A DNA stretch of 64,000 bases from Nostoc sp. FACHB-152 (GTDB lineage: Bacteria > Cyanobacteriota > Cyanobacteriia > Cyanobacteriales > Nostocaceae): assembly GCF_014697475.1 (NCBI RefSeq), contig NZ_JACJRV010000019.1, positions 1-64,000 on the forward strand, written 5' to 3'. The notes under the pieces were generated by a model that worked only from the letters and a program-made list of their open reading frames with translations, was not told the origin of the DNA and ran no database searches. Made by a program: the position numbers and the translations under genes. Position 1 is the stretch's first letter. Each line of letters begins with the position of its first letter. Below are positions 19,247-28,852 of this stretch, one piece after another.

Positions 19247-19975
19247 TCAACCTTCTAGTTCTACGATGACAACTGTGATGTTATCGTGTCCGCCTTGCTC
19301 TTTAGCGGCTTCAATCAGGGATAGAGAAGCTTTTTCTAGCACGGGAATGTTTTGTAGGCACTCAGCAATCTTGTGATCTACTAACTCTTCCGTGAGACCA
19401 TCACTGCATAATAGCAAGCGATCGCCCCCTTTAACATCCAAGGGTTGCACATCAACTTGGTGTAGGTCTTCCCGACCCAAACAACGGGATAACACATGGC
19501 GAAACGGGTGAATTCGTGCTTCGTCTGCTGTGATATCGCCAACTTTAATCGCTCTCGCTACCCAAGTATGGTCTTCAGTGATTTGTTCTAACTGCGACCC
19601 ACGGAAACGATATAGTCGAGAATCCCCAACATGGGCGCACCAAGGTGCTTCAGGATTACGAAAAATTACTACTACAATTGTAGTACCCATGTCGGCGCGT
19701 TCGGGATGACTTTCTTGATCCCGCAAAATTGCTTCATTTGCTTGCCACAAGGCTTTTTCTAGCAATTCGGCATCTGGTTGAGGAGAATGCCAATTTTCTC
19801 CTAAATGTGCTTGAATTTCGCGCGTAGCGATGTGGCTGGCTTCCTCACCTCCAGCGTGACCACCCATCCCATCAGCTACGATGAAAAATCTTCCTTCGGG
19901 ATCAACATAGTAAGCATCTTGATTACTAGAACGAATAAGTCCCGGATCACTAAAACCCGTGAATTTTAATTTCAT
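19247..19975 (-). CDS. PP2C-family Ser/Thr phosphatase (Stp/PrpC type)
   Basis: A 242-residue metal-dependent phosphatase that removes phosphate from Ser/Thr residues, the counterpart of Hanks-type kinases. Metal-binding motifs are seen: SNQDAYY at 17-23, ADGMGGHAGG at 34-43, CAHVGDSRLYR near 113-123, LLCSDGLTEE near 188-197 and GGHDNITVVIVE at the end. The length is minimal for the family, so there is no extra domain. It lies 18 bases after the UbiB-like gene on the minus strand, suggesting one transcript. The three Ser/Thr kinases in this window are possible partners. Confidence 0.95.
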   Translation of the reverse strand: MKLKFTGFSDPGLIRSSNQDAYYVDPEGRFFIVADGMGGHAGGEEASHIATREIQAHLGENWHSPQPDAELLEKALWQANEAILRDQESHPERADMGTTIVVVIFRNPEAPWCAHVGDSRLYRFRGSQLEQITEDHTWVARAIKVGDITADEARIHPFRHVLSRCLGREDLHQVDVQPLDVKGGDRLLLCSDGLTEELVDHKIAECLQNIPVLEKASLSLIEAAKEQGGHDNITVVIVELEG

Positions 19976-19993
19976 AATTTTTTATGTAAATAT

Positions 19994-21730
19994 TTAATAC
20001 ATACGTTCATAACGGTCGAGGCGAAGAAGTAAGCGGATCAGTATGACTGAGACTGCTGCTGCAATCAAACCAGCTAGCAGAGCTAACCATACATAATGAT
20101 TGACTAATAAAATGGTTGCTGACAGAGTAAATGCACTGATGATTAAAGCGTAACTGATTCCTAGTTGAATATTGCCCTGTCGCCGCAACAAGCGTTCTGA
20201 TTCTATCGAACGCACCCGCACGCGCATATCACCACGTTCTAATTTTTCTAAAGTATCTTCTAATCTACGTGGTAGGCTAAAGGCAGTGGTACTCACCTGA
20301 ACTGCTTGACGGCTTAATTCATTCAAAAAGCTATTACTATCAGAGCCATTCATATTAGTCATAAGTTGCATTGCATAAGGTTGAGCAACTTCCATAAAAT
20401 TAAATTCTGGATCTAAGCCCTTACCTACCCCCTCAAGAGTGGAAAAAGCTCGCATCACAAAAGTGAAAGTTGCAGGAAATCTAAATGGCTGATTATAAGC
20501 TATTTCGTATAGATCATCACTAATTGCGGCCACTGATTGGTTTTCAAATGGCTTATCCATAAAATTATCCAGCATATACTGGACAGAACGCCGGACTGGC
20601 CCCATATCATCGACTGGTGCGATCGCTCCCAAGTTAACCAATGATTCTACTACGCGATCGCCATCTTTTTGGGCAATCCCAAACAGCGTTTGCATCAATC
20701 CTTCGCGGATATTAGATTTAATCCGCCCCATCATCCCGAAGTCATAAAATATCAAAGAGCCATCAGGACTCACCGCAATATTACCTGGATGGGGATCAGC
20801 ATGGAAAAAGCCATTATTAAGCAGCTGATGTAAATAAGCTTGCGCGCCTTGACGCGCAATTAACTTGCGATCTAAACCCGCAGCTTCTAAAGCTTCATAT
20901 TGACTAATTTTAATTCCGGGCAGATATTCTAAAGTTAAAACTCGTGGCGAGGTGTAACGCCAATAGATTCTCGGTACTTTCACCCAGTCGTAACCGCGAA
21001 AGTTACGGCGAAAGGTATCGGCGTTACGCCCTTCGCTGAGATAATCTATTTCTTCCCAAAGAATGCGACAACATTCTTCGTAAATTCCCATCCAATCTCG
21101 CCCTTTCCCCCATTTAGGATGGTTTTGAAAATAGCGCGCAATTCCCTTAAGAATTTGTAAATCTATTTCAAATAACTTTTTTAAACCAGGACGCTGTACT
21201 TTAACTACAACAGCTTCTCCACTGTGTAGCACCGCTTTATGTACTTGTCCTAAACTCGCAGCAGCCAGAGGAATTGGTTCAAAACTTTGGAACAGTTCAG
21301 GAATTTTCTTCCCCAGTTCTTGCTGGATAATCGCTTCTACTTGCTCATAGCTAAATGCTGGCACTTTATCTTGCAACTTTGCCAACTCTTCGACATATTC
21401 GCCAGGAAATATATCAGCACGAGTTGAAAATAATTGCCCAACTTTAATAAAGGTAGGACCTAAATCTAGCAGTGTATTGCGAATCCACACTGCTTGGGCT
21501 TTGCGCCTTGCAGCTTGTTTGGCTTCTGTTACACCGCCTGGATAACTCCAAGATTTGTTGTAACGCCACAGTTTGAACATTAAGGTCAACACAAAACCCC
21601 AAATATCCACAAAGCGACGTTTGCTAGAGTAGTTTTCACGATTCCAACGGTATGCTTTGTCTGAATAACTTTGTTCCATATCTTTGGCGTACCGTTGGTT
21701 TGTCACTGAATCAACTGGAAGATAAGACAC
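19994..21730 (-). CDS. ABC1/AarF/UbiB-family kinase-like protein
   Basis: A 578-residue atypical kinase-like ATPase of the UbiB/COQ8/ABC1K family, associated with quinone or prenyl-lipid metabolism in bacteria and plastids. Signature residues are visible: KVGQ at 96-99, the Ala-rich loop PLAAASLGQVHK at 154-165, HADPHPGN near 308-315 and YDFGMMGR soon after. Two C-terminal membrane helices (about 530-570) would tether it. The membrane-anchored, long form is the usual cyanobacterial type. It is co-directional with the PP2C gene. Upstream lie GTCATTT/GTCATTC heptads. ATG at codon 17 (MEQSYSDKAYRW) is an alternative start. Confidence 0.94.
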   Translation of the reverse strand: MSYLPVDSVTNQRYAKDMEQSYSDKAYRWNRENYSSKRRFVDIWGFVLTLMFKLWRYNKSWSYPGGVTEAKQAARRKAQAVWIRNTLLDLGPTFIKVGQLFSTRADIFPGEYVEELAKLQDKVPAFSYEQVEAIIQQELGKKIPELFQSFEPIPLAAASLGQVHKAVLHSGEAVVVKVQRPGLKKLFEIDLQILKGIARYFQNHPKWGKGRDWMGIYEECCRILWEEIDYLSEGRNADTFRRNFRGYDWVKVPRIYWRYTSPRVLTLEYLPGIKISQYEALEAAGLDRKLIARQGAQAYLHQLLNNGFFHADPHPGNIAVSPDGSLIFYDFGMMGRIKSNIREGLMQTLFGIAQKDGDRVVESLVNLGAIAPVDDMGPVRRSVQYMLDNFMDKPFENQSVAAISDDLYEIAYNQPFRFPATFTFVMRAFSTLEGVGKGLDPEFNFMEVAQPYAMQLMTNMNGSDSNSFLNELSRQAVQVSTTAFSLPRRLEDTLEKLERGDMRVRVRSIESERLLRRQGNIQLGISYALIISAFTLSATILLVNHYVWLALLAGLIAAAVSVILIRLLLRLDRYERMY

Positions 21731-21754
21731 TCTGATTCCTAAACTGTGCTTGAT

Positions 21755-21830
21755 TGAAGAGTCATTTGTTATTTGTCATTCGTCATTTGTCATTCGTCAT
21801 TTGTCATTCGTCATTTGTCAATAACTCTTG
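21755..21830. repeat. GTCATTT/GTCATTC heptad tandem repeat
   Basis: About nine units of seven bases alternate between GTCATTT and GTCATTC. This is a clean STRR-type array directly upstream of the UbiB-like gene. It ends in ACTCTTGACTCTTGA words. Confidence 0.85.
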
Positions 21831-21840
21831 ACTCTTGAAC

Positions 21841-21907
21841 GCCAGTTGCTTCTCCTTATCGGAGACGCTACGCGAACAAGTCGGCAGAGCCGCCCAACGC
21901 ACTGGCT
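21841..21907. repeat. Dispersed palindromic repeat (copy 2)
   Basis: It begins GCCAGT and ends ACTGGC, contains the inner stem CTCCTTATCGGAG, the words GACGCTACGCGAAC and GTCGGCAGAGCCGCCCAACG. The last is shared with copy 1 at 92-189. The inner word GAGACGCTACGCGAAC matches, with changes, the insertion in the broken gene at 43616-43846. Confidence 0.75.
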
Positions 21908-21922
21908 CCTCTTGACTCTTGA

Positions 21923-22237
21923 CTAAACAGAACTGCTGCGATAACGCTGCAACTCATTACGCAATAGGGCAATTTCTGCACGCAGTTCATCAATATTGGC
22001 TTGCAAATCGACTGAATCTTGACCAACTGTGGTTGATTGACCAGCATCAGCCGCTTCTGCTGCGCGATTTGCCCGTTCTATAACTTCTTGGGTAAACTGA
22101 CGCATCTGCTCTCTGGCTTCCGCATCAAATTTACCTACTTCACTCAACGCATCGGTCAAGGCGACCTCTAAACGTTCGTTAATTACTTCCGCTACCGCTC
22201 TGCCTACGAAAAAGGCTTGTAAAAGGGGGTTACTCAT
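21923..22237 (-). CDS. Conserved cyanobacterial coiled-coil protein
   Basis: A 104-residue soluble protein with a helical N-terminal half (LLQAFFVGRAVAEVINERLE) and a C-terminal coiled coil (about 75-99, VDLQANIDELRAEIALLRNEL). It has no signal peptide. It resembles a small conserved family (DUF6825-like in my memory) found in cyanobacteria and possibly plastids; this assignment is tentative. No function is known to me. It is separated from the UbiB-like gene by the repeats at 21755-21907, so linkage is unclear. The sequence is clean and probably under selection. Confidence 0.75.
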   Translation of the reverse strand: MSNPLLQAFFVGRAVAEVINERLEVALTDALSEVGKFDAEAREQMRQFTQEVIERANRAAEAADAGQSTTVGQDSVDLQANIDELRAEIALLRNELQRYRSSSV

Positions 22238-22454
22238 AAATTTTTGTTACGCTCGTCCGCAAGAGAATTATAACTTGCTCGTATGCTTCACGGCTTCCAT
22301 CTGGATAGGAGTTTGCAGTTAAGTTGAGAATTACTACATAACTAAAAAAAATATAGTATGTATAAAATTACAGTTATTTTATATATATAATTTTTGACAA
22401 CTCAACTAAATATATACTTAAATCTAGCTTAAACTTTAAGCCCAAATTATTTGG

Positions 22455-23105
22455 TTAATAATAATCCGCTTCATATTTAACACTTGTACCAACAACTGGC
22501 ACAGGCGCAGGACTAATACCACGCACAAAGATATCTACACAGGTATCAATATATTGATCACAGGTATAGCTGTTGTGCTTGAGTTTGGCATTGCGGCAGA
22601 GCATACTGGCAAGCAGCATCCCGATAAACATATCAACTGCGGGTGCTGGGTCAATATCAGATCTAACAGTACCGCGTTTTTGACAAGATTTGAGGTAAGC
22701 AACTAATTTTTCGCTCAAGGGTTGGGCGGCTTCTTGAATGACTTGCTTGGCTGCTTCGGGATGACGTTTAGCTTCTCCTATAAAAGTGCGAATTAGGTCT
22801 TCTTGGGCTTCTAGCATGGTGTTGTACAGTTGAGCATAGCTTCTCAAGTCAACGTACAAATTCTGAGTCCAAGTTTCGGGGTGTGCTAGGGCTTCTATCT
22901 GAAGTGCTAGGGCGTTTTCGATAACTGCTTTGAGGAGTTGTTCTTTACTTGCAAAGTGGCGAAATAATGTGACTTCATTCACACCAGCAACACGAGCTAT
23001 TTCGCGGGTGGTTGCGCCTTGCACGCCTAAAGAGGCAAATACCTGTGAGGCAGCTTCTATTAAACGTGTGCGAGTCAGATTTGATGAACGGCTATTTTTA
23101 GTCAT
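22455..23105 (-). CDS. TetR-family transcriptional regulator
   Basis: A 216-residue TetR/AcrR repressor. The N-terminal helix-turn-helix covers about 12-58 (ATTREIARVAGVNEVTLFRHF), followed by an all-helical ligand and dimerisation domain resembling TetR_C proteins of the AefR type. It lies 126 bases downstream of the adenylating enzyme gene, on the same strand. That gene is the nearest likely target, but no operator was confirmed. Confidence 0.92.
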   Translation of the reverse strand: MTKNSRSSNLTRTRLIEAASQVFASLGVQGATTREIARVAGVNEVTLFRHFASKEQLLKAVIENALALQIEALAHPETWTQNLYVDLRSYAQLYNTMLEAQEDLIRTFIGEAKRHPEAAKQVIQEAAQPLSEKLVAYLKSCQKRGTVRSDIDPAPAVDMFIGMLLASMLCRNAKLKHNSYTCDQYIDTCVDIFVRGISPAPVPVVGTSVKYEADYY

Positions 23106-23231
23106 TTTGTTTGCAAGTGCTTACTTGCATTGTATTTTAAATTGAAGAAAGTATTATTAACTAAATACAAATAATAAGCAATTTAAGACAATATTTAGCA
23201 AATAACTGTAATCAATTAGTTATTTAACTTT

Positions 23232-24734
23232 TTATTTGCGAGTGTAGCGATGTTTGACTCCGATAGGGAAATATTCGCGATCGCCTGTTGCCTTTAAAGT
23301 AACCTGTGGTGTTTGATACTCTGGGGGAACGTAATTAGCAAACTCACTATTGAGGCGTAATAGTTGCGTCAGAATTGAGGACGCTATGGCTTGGCGTTTG
23401 TCTTCACTACTCTCAACTTCCGGTGCTAATTCCACAACTACTGATAAAAATCGGTTCTTGTCTGCATCTTCTTGGACTTGCAGCACAAATTTACCTGTCA
23501 CCCATTCTTGAATTACTGGTTGTTCTAAACCTACGGTGACGTTTTCTGGATAAATATTCGCCCCAAAGTAAGAAACTGTAAAGTTAGAGCGTCCGAAAAC
23601 GTAGACGAATGGTAATGAGTGAATTCCTCTGGCTGAATTAAGTTCGTCTAATGGATTAAAATTCCATTTCGCCAAAAACTCCAGCATGGCATCATAAGTA
23701 ATAATCCCGCCTGTATCGAGGATGTCGTAACGCACTAGGGGAATACCATTGTTTCCAGAGAACAGCAAGGAACCGTCTTGAACCTCAAAAAAGCGACTGG
23801 TGGGGTCGTATTGTAATAGTGTAGGTAGTCGAGATTCGCCAAATAAAGCCTTAGCTGCATCGGGATTTTTAGCTAAAAAACGACGAATACAAATACTCAA
23901 AGGGGTTTCATTACCCAGTACGCCTGCATCCGCAGTCCCGTAAAGGGAGGCGAAATCGTAGCAGGGATTTTGGGAACCAACTCGTTCACCAACTAAACTA
24001 CGCCATTCTTCGCTGAATACTTCTCCGGCCATGACTAGCTTAATCTGATATCTCTGCCATTCCACGCCACGACTGATGCCAGTATCAATCACGTCTTTGA
24101 GGAATGGCGGGTATCCCAATAGGACAACTTGCTCAAAATTGGGGCCGAGTTCCTGAACGACGCGCAAGATTTCTTCTTTGTTGTTACCGGGAGTAATAAC
24201 GGTGATGGGATAACCTTTACTAGCGAGATAGCGACAGCAATTTGTCGTGAACATTCCGCCTACCCAAGTTCCGAGGGTGAAACAAATTACTGCTAAGGTG
24301 CGTCTGGTGTCGGCGGAAAAACTATCGTGAAAAATTTGCTCAAAGCGTGTGGCGATATGCAGTTCATCGGTGAAGAAGCGCGGCCAAAATGTGGGTTTAC
24401 CTGTGGAACCGGAAGAGGCGGCTATCATATCACAGGTTTCTAATTGACCGTGGCGACACAAATTAGGGAGGGGATAACGCAGTATATAATTTTCTTTGGC
24501 GATCGCTGGTAGTTGCTGAAAGTCTTCTAAGGTTTGGATTGTAGTTGGATCAATATTTCGTTCTGCTAAAAAGGCTTTGTATGCTGGGACATTGGCAGCG
24601 ACATCATGAAATAAAGTTAAAACTTTTAAGGCATTGGATGTTTGAAGATGTCTTTGCAATAAGGTGTTTATAGGTGTAGTGACAAAATCTTCAAATGCTT
24701 TGATTGCCCTTTGCTGTTGGGAGTTGGAGTTCAT
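23232..24734 (-). CDS. PaaK-like adenylate-forming enzyme (phenylacetate-CoA ligase family)
   Basis: A 500-residue member of the ANL superfamily that activates a carboxylate with ATP, most like phenylacetate-CoA ligases. The ATP loop ASSGSTGKPT is at 106-115, the second motif SLYGTADAG in the middle, and LVRYDILDTGG near 345-355. No carrier domain is fused and no thioesterase or acyltransferase is nearby, so the substrate is open (aryl or fatty acid). Two tandem 22-bp repeats lie just upstream at 24758-24801. Transcription runs toward the TetR gene. Confidence 0.88.
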   Translation of the reverse strand: MNSNSQQQRAIKAFEDFVTTPINTLLQRHLQTSNALKVLTLFHDVAANVPAYKAFLAERNIDPTTIQTLEDFQQLPAIAKENYILRYPLPNLCRHGQLETCDMIAASSGSTGKPTFWPRFFTDELHIATRFEQIFHDSFSADTRRTLAVICFTLGTWVGGMFTTNCCRYLASKGYPITVITPGNNKEEILRVVQELGPNFEQVVLLGYPPFLKDVIDTGISRGVEWQRYQIKLVMAGEVFSEEWRSLVGERVGSQNPCYDFASLYGTADAGVLGNETPLSICIRRFLAKNPDAAKALFGESRLPTLLQYDPTSRFFEVQDGSLLFSGNNGIPLVRYDILDTGGIITYDAMLEFLAKWNFNPLDELNSARGIHSLPFVYVFGRSNFTVSYFGANIYPENVTVGLEQPVIQEWVTGKFVLQVQEDADKNRFLSVVVELAPEVESSEDKRQAIASSILTQLLRLNSEFANYVPPEYQTPQVTLKATGDREYFPIGVKHRYTRK

Positions 24735-24757
24735 GATGGTTGCCCTAGATTGATGTT

Positions 24758-24801
24758 AAACGCAGAGGCACGCTGAGGTAAACGCGGAGGGACGCTGAGT
24801 G
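24758..24801. repeat. Two-copy 22-bp tandem repeat
   Basis: Units 24758-24779 and 24780-24801 begin AAACGC and contain ACGCTGAG, with 18 of 22 bases equal. They sit in the gap between the adenylating enzyme gene and the first zinc-ribbon kinase gene. Confidence 0.8.
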
Positions 24802-24953
24802 ATAAAAATAAATTTTATTAACACTCAGGCTCTATTTTGCAGGTTAATTCTTCACTATGCTTTAGTTAGCACATAATTGTAAGTAGCACTTCCGTAATTA
24901 GAATTGCATCTGTTGTAGTTTTTTATAAAAACCTTCGTTTATCCTTCAGCACC

Positions 24954-26648
24954 ATGCAGGTATATTGCAGTAGACAACACGCAAATTTTGAGAGTAATCG
25001 GTTTTGTACCTCTTGTGGTGAACCATTACCTCTGGCTGTTGGACAGGTTGTAGATGGACGCTACCAGATTATGCGTCAGCTGGGGCAAGGGGGTTTTGGA
25101 CGTACTTATTTGGCAGAGGATAAACATAAGGCTAATCAGGTGTGCGTGCTGAAGGAATTTGCACCCCAAGTGCAAGCACAACAAGATTTACAAAAGGCTA
25201 AGGAGTTATTTGAACGGGAAGCTAATGTACTGAAAAAACTCATGCATTCACAAATTCCCCGGTTTCATGCTTCTTTGCAGGTGAAGATAGGCAGTAAGGA
25301 TTTTTTCCTTTTAGTTCAAGATTATGTAGAGGGTGATAATTATTACCAGTTATTAGAAGAGCGTCAAAATCAAGGGCAAGCTTTTAGTGAGGAGGAAGTT
25401 GTTACTCTGCTGCAAAATATTTTACCTGTGTTGTCATATATCCATTCACAAGATGTGGTTCACAGGGATATTTCGCCAGATAACTTGATTTTGCGGCGTT
25501 CTGACAATTTGCCTGTGCTGATTGATTTTGGTGGCGTGAAGCAATTGCCAGCTTCTCAAGGTTTTTGGTTTACCAAGTTAGCAATAAATCATACTTTGTT
25601 GGGTAAAAAAGGCTATGCGCCAGAAGAACAACTCCGGCAAGGAAAGGTGTTTATTAATAGCGATTTATACTCTTTAGCGGTGACAGCATTAGTATTATTG
25701 ACTGGCAAGGAACCGCAAAAATTGTATGACAGCTATCAAGGTGTTTGGTATTGGGGTAAGGAAATTAAAGTTAGTCCCAAACTAGAAGCTGTGTTAAAAA
25801 GGATGCTGGCCTATAAACCAAGCGATCGCTATCAATCAGCCCAACAAGTTATTAAAGACTTACCATCGCCAGCTTTAACACAACCAGTTAATCCATATAT
25901 TACCAGGCTGAAGACTCAGGTAGTTTCTCCTGGGCAGAAACGCGCGCAGGCGGTTATTAGTAAAATTCATCACAAGACGCAAGCAGTCAGCCGCACTCTG
26001 CCTTTACCTGTTTGGTTGCGTCCTTTTGCTATTAGTTTAGGTGGTACAGCAATAGTAGTTTTAACATTTGCTGGGACTTGGGCTGCGGTAAATGCTGTAG
26101 TTAGAGGTATAACTTCAATCACAATACCTTCAATTTCCTTACCTCAAATACCATCGCTACCAAATCCCCTAGGTCAACCAGTCAGCGACAAAGGAAGCAA
26201 GAATAATGCAAATGTGTTAGCTCGTCGTCAAGAGTTAGAAATACCTGAAGTATTTTTTACTCGGATGGTAGACAGTTTATTTTATAGTAAAAGACCAGAG
26301 TTGCAGGGAAAAATCTTAACATCTAAATCGGAAGATACGCCTTTGCGAAATGAATGGTTTAGGATAGCTGATGACTTGTTAGATAAATTAGAGGAGGCTG
26401 ATCTTAGTACCGAAGTACGTCGCAAACTAGGAAGCTACAGTCAAAAAGATTACGAAAGATGGAGACGGCAAGCTAGGGCAGGAAATTTAGGTAACTATAC
26501 AATCAATCAGTTAAACAAAGAAACAAATCAAAAATTTGAGCAATTGTTTCCAGGGAAGGAACGAGAGAAACTGAATCAACAAACTTACGGTCAAATTTGG
26601 TATGCGATCGCGGCTGATAAAGTCAGTAAAATACAATCAAACAATTAG
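24954..26648 (+). CDS. Membrane Ser/Thr kinase with N-terminal zinc ribbon (copy A)
   Basis: A 564-residue kinase of the cyanobacterial four-ligand type. A short N-terminal zinc ribbon has Cys 5, His 9, Cys 18 and Cys 21. The kinase domain spans about 35-305: GQGGFGRTYLAED (44-56), Lys 67, HRDISPDN at 170-177 and DFGG at 191-194. The catalytic-loop lysine (normally HRDIKP) is serine, as in its neighbour, which is a property of this subgroup rather than decay. One membrane helix near 355-380 is followed by a domain at about 425-564 shared with copy B. The domain is probably outside the membrane. The gene follows the divergent ligase gene and precedes copy B by about 65 bases. Confidence 0.93.
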   Translation: MQVYCSRQHANFESNRFCTSCGEPLPLAVGQVVDGRYQIMRQLGQGGFGRTYLAEDKHKANQVCVLKEFAPQVQAQQDLQKAKELFEREANVLKKLMHSQIPRFHASLQVKIGSKDFFLLVQDYVEGDNYYQLLEERQNQGQAFSEEEVVTLLQNILPVLSYIHSQDVVHRDISPDNLILRRSDNLPVLIDFGGVKQLPASQGFWFTKLAINHTLLGKKGYAPEEQLRQGKVFINSDLYSLAVTALVLLTGKEPQKLYDSYQGVWYWGKEIKVSPKLEAVLKRMLAYKPSDRYQSAQQVIKDLPSPALTQPVNPYITRLKTQVVSPGQKRAQAVISKIHHKTQAVSRTLPLPVWLRPFAISLGGTAIVVLTFAGTWAAVNAVVRGITSITIPSISLPQIPSLPNPLGQPVSDKGSKNNANVLARRQELEIPEVFFTRMVDSLFYSKRPELQGKILTSKSEDTPLRNEWFRIADDLLDKLEEADLSTEVRRKLGSYSQKDYERWRRQARAGNLGNYTINQLNKETNQKFEQLFPGKEREKLNQQTYGQIWYAIAADKVSKIQSNN

Positions 26649-26713
26649 TTAAGGTGCAAGGGTGATGAGTGTGGAAGGGAGCAGGGGAGCAGGGGGAGAA
26701 AAGCCAATCACAA

Positions 26714-28852
26714 ATGACTAAATTTTATTGTTCTAAAGGGCATGAGAATCCCCCAGGTAGTCGGTTTTGTCTCCAGTGTGGTGAGAATTTGCAGGATTTA
26801 CCTGTAAGTTATGGTATTCAACCTGGTTTAACTTTAGGCGATCGCTATGTAATTGTGCGTCAAATCGGTCAAGGTGGATTTGGACGTACTTATTTAGCCG
26901 AAGATATTAACCGTTTCCGCGAACTTTGTGTTTTAAAAGAATTCTCTCCCCAAGTTCAAACGGCTTACGTTTTAGAAAAAGCTGAAGAACTGTTTGAGAG
27001 AGAAGCCAGCGTCCTCTATAAATTACAACATCCCCAAATTCCCCGGTTTCGGGAATTATTTCGCATGAACCTGCAAGGTAAGGAATATCTTTTCTTAGTG
27101 CAGGATTATGTGGAGGGGCAGACATATAATTCTTTATTAAATAATCGCAAGCAACAGGGTTTAAGGTTTACAGAAACAGAAGTACGCCAACTGTTGCAGC
27201 AAATCTTGCCAGTTTTAGAATACATTCACTCGATGGGTGTGATTCATCGAGATATTTCGCCAGATAATTTAATTTTACGCGCCTCTGACCAACTGCCAGT
27301 ATTAATTGACTTTGGTGGTGTCAAACAAGTAGTTGCAACTGTAGCTTCTCAATATTACCAACCAGGGGCAGTAGCACCGCCACCCGCCCCCACCTTACTA
27401 GGAAAAATCGGTTTTGCACCGCCAGAACAGATGCAGAGTGGTGCGGTGTCTCCCCATAGTGATATATATGCTTTAGGGGTAACAATCTTAGTGTTGCTCA
27501 CAGGCAAACAACCACAAGAATTATTAGATAATTACACTCTGACTTGGAAGTGGCGACAGGAAGTAAGCCTTAGTCCAATATTGGGGCAAGTATTAGATAA
27601 AATGTTAGCCTCTAGACCGAGCGATCGCTACCAATCAGCCAGCCAAGTTTTACAAGCACTTAATCCTTCACCTTCCCCTGTCCACTATCCCCCAACTCAA
27701 CCACCGATAGAACCTCCGCAAACATCGGCGACTTTTGCTGTATCGCCTTCTCCCTCCGCACCACCTTCACCTCAGCGCAACTCGCCATATCCCGCACCCA
27801 TTCCTCAACCTACTAGCTGGTGGACACCAACCAAAACCTTTTTTGCAGCACTAGCCTTAGTTGGTGCTGTAGGAGTAACGTGGTGGGGAATTACTAGAAA
27901 TAATATTGGTGAGGGAGACTCTACACCTACCCCCAGTGTTACCCAACCTGTTGATTCTTCAGCGCAATATTCACCAGAAGAACGGCAACGTAAAGAAAAA
28001 TTAAGCGCTCGCCGTCAACAATTGGGGATTAATGAAACCTTTTATGTCAACTTAGTAAATCAAATTTTTTGGCAGAGAAATCCTAGTTTGCGAGGACGCA
28101 CCCTCAGCGATAAGCCAGAGGATGAAAGTTTGCGAGCTGCATGGGATAAAACTGCTGATGAATTATTAGATAAGCTTTCAGTTCTAAGTGCTAAAGCACG
28201 TCAGCAACTAGGAAATTATAGTGCATCCAATCGTGATCGCTGGAAAGTTGAAGTTAATCAAGTTAACGTTGGTAGTCGCGCTTTATATGATTTAGGTGAT
28301 GCAGCCTTCTATAATGTCTTTCCCGAACAGCGCGGTAGAGAATTTTTAGATGAACCCATCGGACAAGTTTGGTATGGGTTTGTCAGCGATAAAGTTAGTG
28401 CTATCCTCGCTGGTAGTGCTTTTGGCAAGGTTACTTTTGACCCAGCAGCTACAAACAAAACCGTTAGCGGTAGTCTTAAACCCGGTGGCGGCAAAGTTTT
28501 TATTGCTGAACTTGCTCAAGGTCAAACATTGGAATTGAATCTCAAAGCCAATTCTAAAGTCTTGTTATCAGTTTATTCTCCTTCTGGCAAAGTTAGATTT
28601 TTAGAAGACTCAGCAAAGCGCACTTTATCAGCCCAATTACCAGAAAATGGATTTTATGAATTTGCGATCGCTTCTACAGCATCAACATCAGTAGATTATC
28701 AACTCACCATCGCAGCCACAAGCCCCGCCCCTGTCGAAACACCAACACCCACACCCACCCCTACAGAAACATCCAGTCCAACACCAACACCCACCTCTAC
28801 CGAGACACCTACGCCTACTCCTACGCCAACTGCAACAGAAACATCACAGTAA
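26714..28852 (+). CDS. Membrane Ser/Thr kinase with zinc ribbon, shared domain and PPC domain (copy B)
   Basis: A 712-residue paralogue of the previous kinase. Zinc ribbon ligands are Cys 6, His 10, Cys 19 and Cys 22. The kinase domain again has GQGGFGRTYLAED, HRDISPDN and DFGG. After a proline-rich linker a membrane helix (about 370-395) leads to the shared extracytoplasmic domain (about 428-560), then a PPC-like beta domain (about 578-665, GSLKPGGGKVF...GFYEFAIAS). The end is a Pro-Thr-Glu tract (PTPTPT units). A longer frame starts at 26669, but its extra 15 residues come from GGGGAGCA heptads, so ATG 26714 (MTKFYCSKGHE) is preferred. It probably arose by tandem duplication. Confidence 0.93.
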   Translation: MTKFYCSKGHENPPGSRFCLQCGENLQDLPVSYGIQPGLTLGDRYVIVRQIGQGGFGRTYLAEDINRFRELCVLKEFSPQVQTAYVLEKAEELFEREASVLYKLQHPQIPRFRELFRMNLQGKEYLFLVQDYVEGQTYNSLLNNRKQQGLRFTETEVRQLLQQILPVLEYIHSMGVIHRDISPDNLILRASDQLPVLIDFGGVKQVVATVASQYYQPGAVAPPPAPTLLGKIGFAPPEQMQSGAVSPHSDIYALGVTILVLLTGKQPQELLDNYTLTWKWRQEVSLSPILGQVLDKMLASRPSDRYQSASQVLQALNPSPSPVHYPPTQPPIEPPQTSATFAVSPSPSAPPSPQRNSPYPAPIPQPTSWWTPTKTFFAALALVGAVGVTWWGITRNNIGEGDSTPTPSVTQPVDSSAQYSPEERQRKEKLSARRQQLGINETFYVNLVNQIFWQRNPSLRGRTLSDKPEDESLRAAWDKTADELLDKLSVLSAKARQQLGNYSASNRDRWKVEVNQVNVGSRALYDLGDAAFYNVFPEQRGREFLDEPIGQVWYGFVSDKVSAILAGSAFGKVTFDPAATNKTVSGSLKPGGGKVFIAELAQGQTLELNLKANSKVLLSVYSPSGKVRFLEDSAKRTLSAQLPENGFYEFAIASTASTSVDYQLTIAATSPAPVETPTPTPTPTETSSPTPTPTSTETPTPTPTPTATETSQ

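Noticed and set aside
19072-19269. Plus-strand frame of 65 codons before the PP2C gene
   Set aside because: Built from repeat words and overlaps the 3' end of the PP2C gene.
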